A stretch of 64,000 nucleotides of DNA from Riptortus pedestris (taxonomy: Eukaryota > Arthropoda > Insecta > Hemiptera > Alydidae), in contig CM032230.1 in NCBI GenBank assembly GCA_019009955.1, positions 30,558,501-30,622,500 of the forward strand. The letters run 5' to 3'. Position numbers and translations under genes: made by a program. Positions 45,517-57,719 of the stretch are shown here, piece by piece (position 1 is the stretch's first letter; the number at the start of each line of letters is the position of its first letter). Under the pieces are notes generated by a model. The model made no database searches, was not told the origin of the DNA, and saw only the letters and a list, made by a program, of their open reading frames with translations.

Positions 45517-45610
45517 GGATCAATAAGAAGTCCAAGTCCTTTACTGTTTTTTAATATTATGCAGAGTGCACTTTCGGAGTCAACGCTCCATCCTCAGTGC
45601 CTGCTGACAA
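45517..45610 (-). repeat. Penelope-type terminal fragment with hammerhead-like core
   Basis: On the minus strand: CTGAGGA (45597-45591), U, stem GGAG/CUCC, then GAAA (45575-45572), followed by GTGCACTC. CUGANGA and GAAA flanking a stem is the hammerhead ribozyme core reported in Penelope-like element ends. One unpaired base before the stem departs from the canonical form. No coding part is present. Confidence 0.4.
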
Positions 45611-45679
45611 ACACAACCTTGAGTTAATTTAACATTCATAGCATGGCCAAAAGCAAAATAAGAAACAGTCATAAAAACA

Positions 45680-45825
45680 AACACAAAATATAGAGTAAAA
45701 ACAATAGAAAATCTTAAAACTAGTCAACAAATAAAAATAGAAAATCTAATAACTAGTCAACTACTAAAAATTAAAGCTAAAACAATAAAAAATCTAATAA
45801 CAAGTCAACTAATAAAAATTAAAGA
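45680..45825. repeat. A-rich tandem repeat
   Basis: Irregular units containing AAAATCTAATAACTAGTCAA and AATAAAAATTAAAG occur three to four times. Confidence 0.65.
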
Positions 45826-46039
45826 AGTAAACAACGATGAGCGTATGTCAAAGCTAAAAACTAAAAAAATTAAAAAAACTAAAAAACCATCACAAATTAC
45901 AGATGTATCTGGAAAACATATCACAGTGGATGGGAACCTCTGAAAAACAACCCAGAGGAACTGTAAGAGACATCTAAAAATTAAACAAAAACCCCATACT
46001 AATAATAGAGAGGACATGTAGAACATGATTAAAGCTGCT

Positions 46040-46325
46040 TAGCCTGGAAGCTGCGTGAGTATATCAGTCGATTTCAGTGATGAAAGCTAAGAGGTTACAA
46101 TGGGCGGGGCATGAGGCAAGAAGCAACCAAACCTGTTCCCTACACAAGGCAATGAATGCGACAGTGGCGGGTACCGGCCACGAGGGAGATTGAAGATGAG
46201 ATGGGTTAAGAGAGTAAAGAAGGACGATACGGAGTTCCACGGAGTGGACTGCAAAACCAAGGCCCATGATAGGCAGAGGTGAAGGAGGCTTGCTGAGGCG
46301 GTTAAAGATCTCTAATGTCTGTAAA
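46040..46325 (+). pseudogene. LINE C-terminal end (GH.AR / RPRGR)
   Basis: Reads KRLQWAGHEARSN, then, after a frameshift, YRPRGRLKMRWVKRVKKDD and KAHDRQR.RRLAEA. These match the last part of RTE-like LINEs (R..W.GH..RM ... G.RPRGRPK.RW...V..DL ... A.DR..WR). It may be the end of the copy broken at 44915, with the long inverted repeat between. Confidence 0.7.
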
Positions 46326-46499
46326 GCAAAAGGATAAAAATATAATAAACCGGAAAGTGCCTTATATTATCTAGAATCATTGAAAGGGTATTGGAAACTC
46401 ATTTCAGTTTCTCTGCACACAGGCGATTTTTTCTTTCTTTTTTTTAATATTGGAACGAAAAGTTTAGCTAAAAGTAGAAATGAGTGGTAAAGAAAAACT

Positions 46500-47110
46500 C
46501 ACCCAAAGAACAGTTAGGAAATGGTGGGAAACAGAGTGTGAGCGAAGAGTGAGAGAGAGAGGGAGAAAGGAGGGAGAGAGACTTAGAGAGAGAGAGAGAG
46601 TTTAGCCGGTTGGACCAATGGTACTTTTGGACTGGTAATTTGATTTGTGAAAGGAAGCGGGGGTGAGAACTTGATCCTGTTATAAGGTTTAATGGGTTAA
46701 CTGTAAGGGGATGAGAGGCAAACCCTGTAGGGGTGGGAGGGGAGATCGGCTTGTCAAAACTCCCCCCACTCCACCTCCACACTTCTATAGCACTTATTAA
46801 CTGTCCCTTTTCGTTTGATAGCTCTACCGGAGCAGTCACTTTTATTGGCCAACTTGTTAAATGGATATCAATTAAATGGGATTTTCGACAACCCTCTCCC
46901 CCACCCCCCTCATCAACCCCATGACGGTCTCTCAACCCTCTAAAGAGAAAAATAATTTGACGAAGATTAATCGAATTACAATTGGATATTTGAATTCATT
47001 CAACAGACTTTGTGGGAGCTTTAAAACTTCTGTAAAAAAAAAAGGGGAGTATATGCGTCCCTTTATAAACCATTTTAAATTTGATTTTATTACCTCCCTC
47101 CAGTTTTTTC
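46500..47110. other. GC-richer unassigned island with (GA)n
   Basis: 46545-46600 is an impure (GA)n run. From 46600 on the sequence is non-repetitive and GC-richer, with homeobox-type AT cores (TCAATTAAATGG). Frames on both strands are open for up to 155 codons but low in complexity and without a domain. Host regulatory DNA or an exon relic is possible. Confidence 0.3.
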
Positions 47111-47129
47111 TTCTTAGGTGATTTATTAT

Positions 47130-48469
47130 CATTTGCCCATCTATGTGTATTGTTTTCTAACACAGAAAACAAATTTTAACCCTTCACAGTATTTCTATGT
47201 ACAAAATACTTGACGCATGCCTGTTTAGATTATATTGAAACCGTCTTAAACTATTTATTACTGACACTACTGTCAAATCATTTTCAGAATGCACACTGAC
47301 CTACTAACTTTCCAAAGCTAGTTTTCCAGAACTGCTCATGGTTATGAAATACCCTCAAGGGACAGACATAAATATAAATACTAAAATTTGTAGATACTTT
47401 AATTGGTGGAAATTCCTTTTTTATTAAATCTCTCTTCTCTTTTTATATCAATTATTGGTTTTTTATTTGACATTGTGGCATTAACCATTTTAAATATTTA
47501 TAAACACTAGTGACTATAATAATTCCTGCTTTCTACGCTGAGTATCCCTCTACCGTGGAAATTTATTTAAATGTTGTGGGCTCCATCCTTTGGATATTAC
47601 ACACATTTCAGTAATTACATTATAATATTTCGTATATAATAATAGTAAAAATTATAAAAAAAATAAAAATAAATAATTAAAAAAAAATATTTATTTATTT
47701 AGGTGTGTCATAATTTAAGCGATTCACACATTTTCTTGTTATAATACTAAAATAGTAAAGGTAAAGCCACCTTATAAAAACCAATAAACGAGGTTAAAAA
47801 ATCTACAGAGGTAGGTAAATGTACGGTTATTTATTTATTTATTTTTTCTCCAGTGGATATTATTGCAGTCTAGTGTTTGATTATTTAATGTTAAATCTGG
47901 TGGTAAATGTGTGTGTCTTTGAGGTGTTTCATGACCTAATAAAAAATAAATAAATAAAACATATGTAAACATTACATTTGTGAATAAACAGTAGGTTTAG
48001 ATCTACAAAATGGTGTCCAAAGCTTGTATAAATTCATTAAATCCGTTGTTGAATTTGAGTAAAAGTTTCGCTTTGTCCGCCGGCCAAGTTCCGTTTTGTA
48101 AGGTAATGTACTTGATGAGTTTTGCTCTTCGCCCGTCAAGTAACGTACAGTTATATTAGAGGTGGTCAAATAGTGACTATTGAAAAAAAAAATTAAATAA
48201 ATGTTAAACGAGCACACTGTTAACGCCGAACGTTTTACCTGCAGCTTAATACAAAATGAATTCATATATTCCATAATAAATTATTATCAATTTACATTTT
48301 TAGCGCAATCAATTCATTCGCCTTTATTTCATATGATGTTATATTTTAAGGAGTATTAATTCACGTTTGGTGAAATACATGCTCAATTTAGACTTATTGT
48401 CAGTTAGACAATGTCAATCTTAAGCACCTGACTTCTGCATTTTCTTGTATATCAAAATTAATTTTAAAA
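47130..48469. other. AT-rich stretch, no gene seen
   Basis: Low-complexity A/T and TTTA runs (for example 47830-47850). The 100-codon minus-strand frame at 48274-47972 has no motif. Confidence 0.45.
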
Positions 48470-49371
48470 AAGCCCGTCAAGCAGGGCCTTCGAAAACTAA
48501 ACGGTTTTCTCACGTGAAGCTTTTACAATAGATAAATCCTACATACTAGTAACACTTAACACCACTATGAATATTCAGTGAACAGATACAAGTGGTAATG
48601 AGGACTCTTTCAGTCAATTTATATTTTAATAACCTTTTCAACGTAAAGCGCCTGAATTGTAAACAACAGGTAAACAGGTCAGCTAACTTAATACATAGAT
48701 AGAAATATTTTTCAATGGAAAGGAAAACAATTGATAAAATATATCTGAATATAACATACTAATTTTAAAGAAAACTATTAACTATCTAGTACTGTAATTT
48801 ATAATAAATCAGAATATTTATTTTTTATTTTTTTATCAATCACTGGAATTTTAGTAATCCAAAAACAGAAAACAAAACGGGAGGGAGGAACAGAAGATAT
48901 TTGAATGTTTCTCATATAATAAAGGTCTCTTGAAAACAACATTTGGTATTTAAGCTTCAAATAAAATGGTTTATTATATAACCGAGTATTGTTTATGTTG
49001 CATGAGTAGAGGTGAGGGTTTACTGAGGGCTGAAGACTGAATAATGCAAATATCTCGGTTGATATTCAAGATAGGGAATAAATGTATATAAAAATATTTA
49101 TAGTGCATTTAACCCTAATAAGTAATTGGTCCGTTTTCTGCCATTAAGAAATTTGATCTTCGTTTTTACATAAAAGGATTAAATATTGAGTTCGTAACGA
49201 TCAAACAAAAATGGCGACCACTAAAGCGTTGACAGACATACATGTAATTTAGGACGGACCTCATTTAAGTCATCTCCTGGGTAGGACCGATGGGCATTTG
49301 AGGGAATTTTTTGAAATCTGCTCCATGAGTAAAGCTTCAATAGCGTATTTCCTCCAAAGGAATATCTACTA
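48470..49371 (-). mobile_element. HINE-like element, long subfamily
   Basis: 3' end AAGCCCGTCAAGCAGGGCCT at 48470 and TCACGTGAAGCTTTTACAAT; a middle segment shared with 15190-15986 (AACCTTTTCAACG..AAGCGCCTGAATTGTAAAC); the core; a left arm without (TA)n (GACAGACATACATGTAATTT); and a decayed 5' end GGAATATCTACTA. Confidence 0.7.
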
Positions 49372-49458
49372 AAAAATAAAAACGTTGGATTCCAAAGAAT
49401 CATAAAAATTATAAACAAGACAGAACTTAAAGGTGAATTTTCCATTGATAATGATTGA

Positions 49459-49800
49459 CTAATGATGAATTATCAAAAATGTATTCTCTTTGAAACGAAT
49501 ATAGGTCTCTAACCGTGGCAGGTACTGTTTATTGTAACACTTAATGTACGTAAATAGAGTTGTTGGTAACACTAGGAGACACCCAAAGCCAAACTTGTCA
49601 TGTTTATTCCCTAACTCATCAGGTATTATCAGCGTTATACAATCAACTAACTGACTAAACGCTGTTTCTCGGTTCGGCTGCTCCCAAAACTTTCTGAAAC
49701 AAAACATGACGCGTGAATAGTGAGTTGTATGTGTTGAGCTGATTCCGGAATATAGGACACCTAGCTTAATGGTTCCCAATTTTCCGAGATAAACTAACAT
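49459..49800 (-). CDS. Unrecognised 113-codon open frame
   Basis: The minus-strand frame (MLVYLGKLGTIKLGVLYSGI...) is long for this AT-rich background and not a known repeat, but I recognise no domain, signal peptide or membrane segment. It could be an exon relic, part of an unidentified element, or chance. Confidence 0.2.
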   Translation of the reverse strand: MLVYLGKLGTIKLGVLYSGISSTHTTHYSRVMFCFRKFWEQPNRETAFSQLVDCITLIIPDELGNKHDKFGFGCLLVLPTTLFTYIKCYNKQYLPRLETYIRFKENTFLIIHH

Positions 49801-49908
49801 GTTTTGCTCACAATCCCAAACTAATTCCGCATTGGTAGTCTAAGTGAGCAGAACATTCACTGGAAGAGAATGAGCTACCTCTGAATGATGTAACTATAAG
49901 AAAAGAAA

Positions 49909-50030
49909 AGTCCGTGACAGTAAAGCTGCGCAAATAAAGCAGATTTCCCTCGAATTGGTATATGGCGCGCTAATGATCCCAGATCACCATCTATTCTTCG
50001 TTTCTCCAGTAGGTAATGAGAAGTCCATGT
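49909..50030 (-). mobile_element. HINE-like 3'-end fragment
   Basis: AAGTCCGTGACAGTAAAGCT and AAATAAAGCAGATTTCCC mark the HINE 3' end; the rest is lost. Confidence 0.6.
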
Positions 50031-50197
50031 AAACAGATGTTTAGAGACTCAAAGTGCATTAAGTATCCCTTAATTGGCCAGAAACTCAAAAAATGACTTG
50101 AAATGAATTTTTTAAAAAAAACTCATTTTTTGCGTTCCTAATAAATAGAATACATAAGGTTTTACTTAATTTTTTTTTCTGAACAAAACTATTACAT

Positions 50198-50285
50198 GGT
50201 GTCTTTAAGTACACTCTGGCCAGTTACCTTAAAACCTGAGTGGTGTCTTTAAGTACACTCTGGCCAATCACCGTAAATCAATGGG
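50198..50285. repeat. Tandem duplication of about 44 bp
   Basis: TGGTGTCTTTAAGTACACTC followed by TGGCCA occurs twice (50198 and 50242), with diverged second halves (AGTTACCTTAAAACC / AATCACCGTAAATC). Confidence 0.85.
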
Positions 50286-50399
50286 GGTGTGTGTAAGTTA
50301 TGTTAATAAACTAAAAATGTAATTAAATAATTTATTATGCAATAAAAGAAACGTGTTGTAAATGAAAAATAAGTACATTGTAAACAAAATATAAATCCG

Positions 50400-51110
50400 T
50401 TAAAAATAACATTAAACCTTCCCTTGTCCATGAAGTTCAAGAAAACAGGGCCTTTCACTGGTGTTACTAAGTCCCACATTATATTTTCGGCATAAAACAA
50501 CCGTTTGATTTTGGTGACACAGTCTGCACTTTCCTTTTGTAGTGAATACTTGTCAATGGTGCATCCCAACAAGTCTTACTGTATCGGCTATGAGAGCTGT
50601 AGCAGTTCTTGACTGCAATTGGTGGTCCTGGCTCCACTAGCACTTTTAGATCGCTGGTCCAGCAGAATAACCTCTGCAATGTGTATTCGAAACTGTTTTA
50701 AAGTCAATTTTTTTTAGGGTGTTCCTTTTGTACAATAGTAATGCGTCAGTTACCATCAAATCAAATAATTAGCTAAAAATGTTCATGTAATACTTTTGGG
50801 AGCGGAACCTGTTCTATAAAGTGCAACGAACATGTCACTGTAAATCAACACTTTGTTGTCATACCATTGAATCATGCTAATACACTTTTTGTTATCAACG
50901 TATTTTTCATAACATCCTCTTCCCTCATTCACCCTTAATATTGAAATGTACCAATAATTCATTCATTTCAATTTGAAAATTTCCTTCATCCACTTTGGGA
51001 CATCCGTGTGCATTTTCTCCTTCATTGTAGCTTTCTTCTTCATCAGAAGTGATACTAAATTTTGGTAGCAAAGAGAAAAATCTTTTCACCTCCGCTTTTA
51101 TACGTATCTG
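50400..51110 (-). pseudogene. piggyBac transposase, C-terminal part
   Basis: Minus strand, in order: acidic ISSDEEESYNEGE; GRGCYEKYVDN; SMIQWYDNKVLIYSDMF, matching the piggyBac WxDNK motif that includes the last catalytic Asp; LFDLMVTDALLLYKRN, matching the family's D....NA..LY; and LTLKQFRIHIAEVIL, matching L..FR..IA..L. Several frameshifts and stops separate them. This is not the 3' half of the copy at 18310: distance and sequence suggest a separate element. Ends were not found. Confidence 0.7.
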
Positions 51111-51148
51111 TTAATTAAAATGGCAAAAGTAAGAAATAATATAAAATC

Positions 51149-51539
51149 ATGCCCCTTGGGCAAATTTGTTGGTATTTAGCCAGGGTGAACTTAAGTACAA
51201 CATCATTAAAATCCATGCTAAAACTCTATTTCTCTCCAGAATGGAAAATGATACACATAGGACTTAAATACAATCCTTTACAACCAATTCACACATTTTG
51301 GTTCATATTTAAATCGAATAGAGTATATTTTAATGAATTAGAAACTTTGCTGGCAAGTACTGTGAAGTAGGGTGGTAAACAATGATGATTTTCTTAAGTT
51401 TATTGTTAGTAATTAGCTCCAATAACAAAAAATAGAGTTTTGTTACATATGCTCATGCTTGGGAGGTTACAGGGGTTGTAGAGTGTGGCTCAAATGGGGT
51501 AAGAATAGAAGCAGTTGCTCTCTGGGAGTGCTAAAACAT
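51149..51539. other. Unassigned stretch
   Basis: A 73-codon plus-strand frame has no motif; nothing else is recognised. Confidence 0.35.
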
Positions 51540-51640
51540 TTCAGCGAATTTTACTTCGCAAAGGACTCCCACTCATGACTCGATTTTCGATAAATTTCCT
51601 CAAATGTCCATCTAGGAAAAGACGAAAATGAGGTACGTTC

Positions 51641-51696
<56 letters not shown>

Positions 51697-52526
51697 TCTT
51701 CATAGTTTTATGGCAAGAGTCACCAATAAAAACACTTTCTCTCTCAAACTTTATTCATACTGCCCTACACGTTTTGTGGTTTACATACTACTTTTTCAGG
51801 AACTATCCCGTTTCAAAAAATAACAACATTAATTTAACAAAACTGTATGCCAATTCTTTAATTGATACAGTATTAATAGACAGTAGTAGGTTCGGGAACC
51901 TCAGTATCAATGATCTCCAAAGTGAGGACAGTCGCAACGAACGTAAGACCTCTTCAGAAATTTAAGTAGCGATCTGTAATTAGATTTAATAAATATATCA
52001 TGTAAGTAGGTACTTATTAATGCTGTATCTGGTAAGCAATTATCATAGGGTTTTGTTATATTTATGTTATTCTTTTTTGTCTGTTAACGGTCTAGCGATC
52101 GTAATTTTTGTTTGATCGTTACCAAACTCGTTATTTTCTCGTTTTATGCAAAAAGAATGATCAAGTTCGTTAATGGATGAAATCGAGCCAGTGGAGGGCG
52201 GGGGTTTAGACGGGGAATTTCGTAAATTCGAAATATCTCCGGTATTATGCACCTTATCAATCTTATTGCAAACGTAATGTTCTATAAATTTTACTACTAA
52301 AATGAACGTTTTTTCACTATCTTGATTATTGAACGAGATATTTTTTTTTTTGTTTTTTTATTGTTTTCTGTATCCCCACAGATACTCATGTCTTATTAGC
52401 AATAAGCTGTTGTATTATGAAGGACTTTTTGAACCCTAAATACCAAATATTTTTCCCATTGAACTCAGTGATAAATGCAAATACGTGACGCTGCTTAGTT
52501 AACCCAACCTCTGCGTGACGGGCCTT
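51540..52526 (+). mobile_element. HINE-like element carrying a Penelope-type insert
   Basis: Decayed 5' end (TCAGCGAATTTTACTTCGCA), left arm CCTCAAATGTCCATC, (TA)n at 51643-51690, then the insert. The right part resumes at about 52070 (TGTCTGTTAACGGTCTAGCG) and runs to CTGCTTAGTTAACCCAACCT, CTGCGTGACGGGCCTT at 52526. Confidence 0.7.
51695..52065. mobile_element. Penelope-type terminal fragment
   Basis: TTATGGCAAGAGTCACCAAT, CATACTGCCCTACACGTTTT and TTTTTCAGGAACTATCCC are shared with 63500-63640. The segment AGTGAGGACAGTCGCAACGA...ATCATGTAAGTAGG is shared, inverted, with 63715-63825. The hammerhead-type core is decayed here. Confidence 0.55.
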
Positions 52527-52539
52527 TTTAAATAGAATG

Positions 52540-53220
52540 ATTTCGTACAAAAAAATAAATGAAAACATGTTAAATTATGGTAATCCTGCCATATTTCTAC
52601 TTAGCAATAAATGAATTTAGTTGTGAAGGTCAACTTGGACGTGAATTTAATTTATGAATATCTCTTTTAATTTATAGATCGCGGAGTGTAAAGACTGAAG
52701 ATTTAAATTGACCATTAATTAACTTCGCCCCATGAGGTTGCTGAAATTTTGTCAGTTAGTTTAATTAACTCACACTTTTTTTTAATTTATCAGGGTATTT
52801 TTAAAAACGGACCGGGGTTAACGAACTTGGAAGAGAATGGAAAATTAAACTAATTTCTGGAAAGTCACTGTCCATTAGGTAATTTCTAATTCGCCATCAA
52901 ATATCTTTCCTTGATATAAAATCCAAATATTATTGTTTACATTTTGAAAATAGATAATTATATTGCAAAACTTCGTAAAAAAGTGGTATTTACTCACTTC
53001 ATTATTTCTGCTTTAGTTTGATTTGAATTTATGAAGTTATTCTATTGTAATAATTCATTCTTATTTTTATTTGATTTGAGTTGAGTGGCGTATCAGTTTT
53101 TTCTAGTAAAGTACATATTTAGGTATATTTGCTCATTTCTGAATATATTTTTAGTATTATTCTACACTATATTTTTTCAAAAAATGTAGATATGATTTAA
53201 GCTGTGAAATACGGGGTTTA
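52540..53220. other. AT-rich stretch, no gene seen
   Basis: Nothing is recognised. Confidence 0.5.
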
Positions 53221-53229
53221 TGTACTGTC

Positions 53230-54090
53230 TCCGCTCATGTAGCAATTCAGTCAAAGTGTATGGCAGGTCTATGAACTCTTAGGATACAGCCAGTTAGTAT
53301 ATGTTTCATTTAAGTCTACAGTAACAGGGTTGGCAGTATAAGGTTCATCTTATCAAGTAAATGTGTGTCAGACGTGAATGGCTGATTCTTAACCTTGTTA
53401 AAACTACTTCTTCTCTTCTAAATACCCCTTTTGAGGAAGGGCATTCAGAAATTATATGTTTAAGTTCTCGAAGTTACATGTCAGTAGCGGCAAACTAAGA
53501 TGTCTGTCGTTATTTGAGAGTTATGTTTTGCTTGGGTTTAAATGACTTGTATAAAATGTATACAATATATGGTACAATGTACTTGTATTGTATAAAATAT
53601 ATGATGCCGTAAGCTCTTCTTTGAGTTGCCGATTTGACGAGTTCGTCTACTTGTGTGCTCTGCCTAATGTACGTCCGGAGAACCGGTACATAGATAATCT
53701 TTTGTTTAATATCTGGATTTTGTGTAATATGTAGGAGATGAGTGGTTGTGAACTGTATAGTTTTCTACCATATGCAAAGAGCTAAGAGAGTCAATTATAG
53801 CAAATTATGATGTCCGTGTACATAGTTCCAGGTATGTTGTCTATCTGCAGTTTCAGGGCCTCAAGCTCAGCTGTATATAATAGTTTCAGCTGGCAGATTT
53901 ATTTGAATGTTAGCCGAGCCAACAATTGCTTCTACTCCTTGGTCCGTTTAGGATCCGTCCCAATAGGTAAATAGATCTTGTATCTTGTCTGTTAGTACTG
54001 AAGTTAGTTTTAGAAAATAATTTACAGACGTCTGGTTAGTTTTAGAGTACAGTGTTGGAGTTAAGTCGAAGTTCAGTTTGTCAGTTTTCC
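53230..54090 (-). pseudogene. LINE RNase H and C-terminus remnant
   Basis: On the minus strand the RNase H domain begins around 53950 (YWDGS.TDQGVEAIVGSA, where the family has YTDGS.......GA) and continues YTAELEALKLQID, the AE..A helix. Later comes RREEVVLTRLRISHSRLTH (about 53440-53380), the same post-RNase H motif as at 34460. Several stops break it. It is related to, but clearly diverged from, the LINE at 34195-34728. Confidence 0.75.
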
Positions 54091-54109
54091 AACTGATTAC
54101 AAGTTATAA

Positions 54110-55399
54110 TAATTTAAGTATTCTAACCGGGAGGGGGAGGGATCCCTTGGCTTTCCAACCGGAAAGGGATGAACTCTTTCTCGGTTCATATTTCTTCAAA
54201 ATATGAAATGTAATTATATAAATATCCAGTCGAATGGAGACATTCCAAATTTAGGCCTGAACTTATTCTCTTTGGAAATTTATCAACTAAAATCCTTGGA
54301 AATAATTTAGGTATAACTAGAAACAAGCTATCTGTTTCTAGAAAACCTAAATTTTCTCTTCAACGTAATCTTCAATGAGGCATGAAAGCCGATATGGTAA
54401 TGTCCATTTTTTATAGCAGTAACTTTCATTTTCCTCATTCCACGGTGATTCCAACCCACAAACATTTCCATAAAATGTGATCTGATAAGTAGAGTAAAAC
54501 TTCTAAGTTTCCTAATTAAAATTTATAATAAAGAGACCCTAAGAAATAAGAAGTTTCATAATCGAGAAACTACAATTATAAATAGTAAACAGGAGACGAA
54601 AGTCTTGGTTTAATTCTCGTTATGTGATTCCCGGTTTTAAATGAACAACAACTAAATTTATTCTGCTTATCTAACTACTTTGTAAATTCAATTATGGCTC
54701 CACTATTCCCGGTTTCATTAACTGGGTTTTACGAATCAACTAGGATTTAGTTGGTTCACATTCAGGCAAAGAACGAACAATAATAGTCGATAATTCAGAG
54801 CGCTGTATTCATTGAAAAATCCAACCACGGAAAAGGATTTTTTTAATTGTTTATCAAAGTGTTTACTGTCCAACCTATTATAAGAATTTAACTGTGTCGG
54901 AAAGTGGTTTGCCCACTAAATATGACTATGTGTCAGTCATTTCGGTATTTTCACTGACAATTCTTTGATATATTGAAGAAAAAAACCTTGAAAAGCTGAT
55001 GACTTAATGATTATGATATTAAATAACATGTGAAATATTATTTAACAACGTCTGATCCCAAATATCAGCTGTTGCTAAAATACTTATGTTGGTGTGTTCC
55101 AATGTCTAACTTGTAAATAAATGTTGTTATACTAACAAATTTAAAAATGAAAAACAAAAACAAACTTTGCTAAATTTTAAGTGAAGCAATATAGAAAATT
55201 ATAACAGTTTATATTCAACCCGAGCTTTTCGTCTAATAAACGCGATAGTACATACCAATTTCCTTAGTTGCCTGTCGAGGCTTAGTTTATAATGTTACTA
55301 TTCATTTACCGTTCACATTAAATTATTATTTAAATTCACATTTAAATAATAAAATAATATCCTGTATCAAATAAATTAACACTTTTTATCATTAAATCG
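54110..55399. other. AT-rich stretch, no gene seen
   Basis: Nothing recognised apart from G-rich runs near 54128-54180. Confidence 0.5.
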
Positions 55400-55781
55400 A
55401 CCCTCACACCTTATTTTGTTCTTGGATTACAAAAATTTGAGTGATTGAGATAAACCTGATTCTGATTCATTACAAATTACAGCACTAGGTTTAGTAATTT
55501 TTTTTTCAATAAAATTAATATGTTATATTCAGATATATTTCATTAATTGTTTGTCTTTCCGGTCTAATTATCTATTCAGGGCTACGAGGCTGTTCAACGC
55601 TTTCCGGTATAGAGATTATTAGCTTGTATTGTAAATTGACTGAAAGATGTTTCACTATGGATTAACATAGCCATTTGTTCGCTTAACATTCTCGGTAGTG
55701 TTACCTGTATGTATATTTATCTATTGTAAGACTTCACGTGGGAAATCTGCTTAGTTTACGCAGCCCCTGCGTGACGGACTT
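55400..55781 (+). mobile_element. HINE-like element, 3' part
   Basis: Middle segment of the long subfamily (TTCTTGGATTACAAAAATTT, GATTCATTACAAATTACAGC) and an intact 3' end: CACGTGGGAAATCTGCTTAG, ACGCAG CCC CTGCGT, GACGGACTT. Confidence 0.75.
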
Positions 55782-55879
55782 TTCTCTTCTTTTTTTCAAG
55801 CCCAGGTATTTATATGAAATTTACAGCCTAGCTTCTTGTGGTACGTTACCACAACAACATGAGTATTATGCATTTCTAT

Positions 55880-56350
55880 ATATTTTTTATTTTTAATTTA
55901 CACATAATTGTAAAGTTGTTTTGAAAACAAAATGCCCTCCCCCACCCCTCCCGGTCAAAAGCCCCCAGCTGGTGTTTATAGAAGCCGATTTATTCGGGAG
56001 TCTATGATGATCGTATCTGATAAATAGAGCTGTTTTTAATGGGGACTGTGGGTGCCATTGTAATGTATGGGGCGCTGCCCATTCAGCCGGCCATGACAAT
56101 GGGACGTTTATCCTAACACTTCATTATTAGGGAATCACGTAACCGATCCCAGCTGGTCTCTAATGGCCCCGCCGGTTTATTACAACACCAGTTGGTTCCC
56201 GCCAAATAATTTGCTCTTGACGATTTGCTCCGATAACGAGTACAAATATAGTAATATTGGGGGAAAATTAATTAATACGGATTATTGCTGTCGCTTCCGA
56301 ATCCTCTCTGATTATTTGATATTTATTTAGGGCTTCCGCGTATTTAACTG
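55880..56350. other. GC-rich, non-repetitive island
   Basis: By hand count 144 of the 300 bases 55921-56220 are G or C (48%), far above the surroundings. It contains no repeat of the window's families. It has CAGCTG E-boxes (at about 55966 and 56150), TGATAAATAG, CCATTGT and TAATTAATA-like cores. The only frame (68 codons, minus) is Pro/Gly-rich without motif. It looks like host non-coding DNA under constraint, such as an enhancer, but only comparison could show that. Confidence 0.35.
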
Positions 56351-57700
56351 TGTAACTAACTCACTTATTTTGACTTTCATGATCAGTTCAGTTTCCATGT
56401 TCAAGAGTGATTCATTTATTCTAGATGAACACTTTTCCCTGGTCGCTTACAGATCTACTAGTTTTAAGTCATATGTTAATGACTCTAGATAATTAAAATG
56501 TTTTAAAAATGATATAGAAACCAGAGATTAATCATTCAATAATGAGTTGAATTTAGCCATTTCTCGACATTATTACTTATAATTTCGCCATCTTACACAA
56601 AATGAATATTTCAGAAAAGAAATAATTTTTTTATTTATTTATCTTCATTTTGATGTTAATAGCATCAGACTCTGAGGTAAAGGGAAACTATTTTATGACT
56701 GTGTGTGTTTATATATATTTTAATAATATAAGAATTATAGTATGATGACATTTTTAAAAAAAAAAAAAAAAAATAACATCCAATAAGACTTCTGTAAAAA
56801 TTACTTATCATCCTTTTCTAGCCGGAATGAGTCGATTTTATTCAGGGTCAGATTTTATTCAATTATCTATTATTAAAAAAAAAATACTATAATCCAAACG
56901 GGAATCGAGACCACGATATAGAATTAGTACACCCTAAAAGTACAGAAACATATTCATTATACTATTAAACCTTATTTTTTTGGAGGACTGAATATGACAG
57001 TACGAGATCAAAATTTTTCGAAAATAGTTTTTAGCCTGTCTCCATTAAACATTAAAATGTTCTACACAAGACGTGTTTGTCCGCATAAATCAACCCCTCC
57101 CAACTTCAAGTTATTTAATCAAAAATGTAATAAAGCAATACTTTATCAGCCTAACGAAATACGTATTTTTCTTATTTCCTTGTATAACAAAATTGAGTAG
57201 CTACACAGGACAATTTACTCCTATAATCCAATCTTAATTAATACATACAATTTGAAAATTGATGCTTGCACTTTAAAACAGATATTACAATTTCTTAATA
57301 TATGTGGATTAAAAGTGTTTTAGATACAGAGTTTTATGAAAATAACCAACTGTAAAAATTTATATCTTATCTAAATCGAAATTATTATTAATTTATTTTG
57401 TTCAACTTTATTTATCAGTATTAATTGTTTTAATAGTACTTCCCTATGGTACATAAAGATTTTGGATTCTGATTTTTGCTTAATGCCTTGCAATGTATTT
57501 TGTTGTGTTCCATATCTGCTTTTGAGTAAATTTTCGTTTAAATTAATTTTGTTTGTCATGTCGATTGAGAAGATTTTCTTTTATTGTTTAGGTCACTGCC
57601 ACAGCTCCGAAGATCCAAATAAATAAATAATCCAATCACTATAAGGTTTTGAGCTAAATCTAAAACAAGAAAATATGTATATGGATGAAGTAAAAATTAT
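56351..57700. other. AT-rich stretch, no gene seen
   Basis: Poly-A and AT low complexity (for example 56754-56773). Frames of about 60 codons without motif. Confidence 0.5.
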
Positions 57701-57719
57701 TAATAATTTTTTTTTTCTA

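Noticed and set aside
46468..46935. 155-codon minus-strand frame
   Set aside because: Low-complexity Ser/Leu/Pro content from (GA)n and C-rich runs; the opposite strand is also open; no domain.
48000..48274. 100-codon minus-strand frame as a gene
   Set aside because: AT-driven composition, no motif, no splice or start context that stands out.
50198..50285. Regulatory repeat near a gene
   Set aside because: Only two diverged 44-bp copies and no gene nearby; recorded simply as a tandem duplication.
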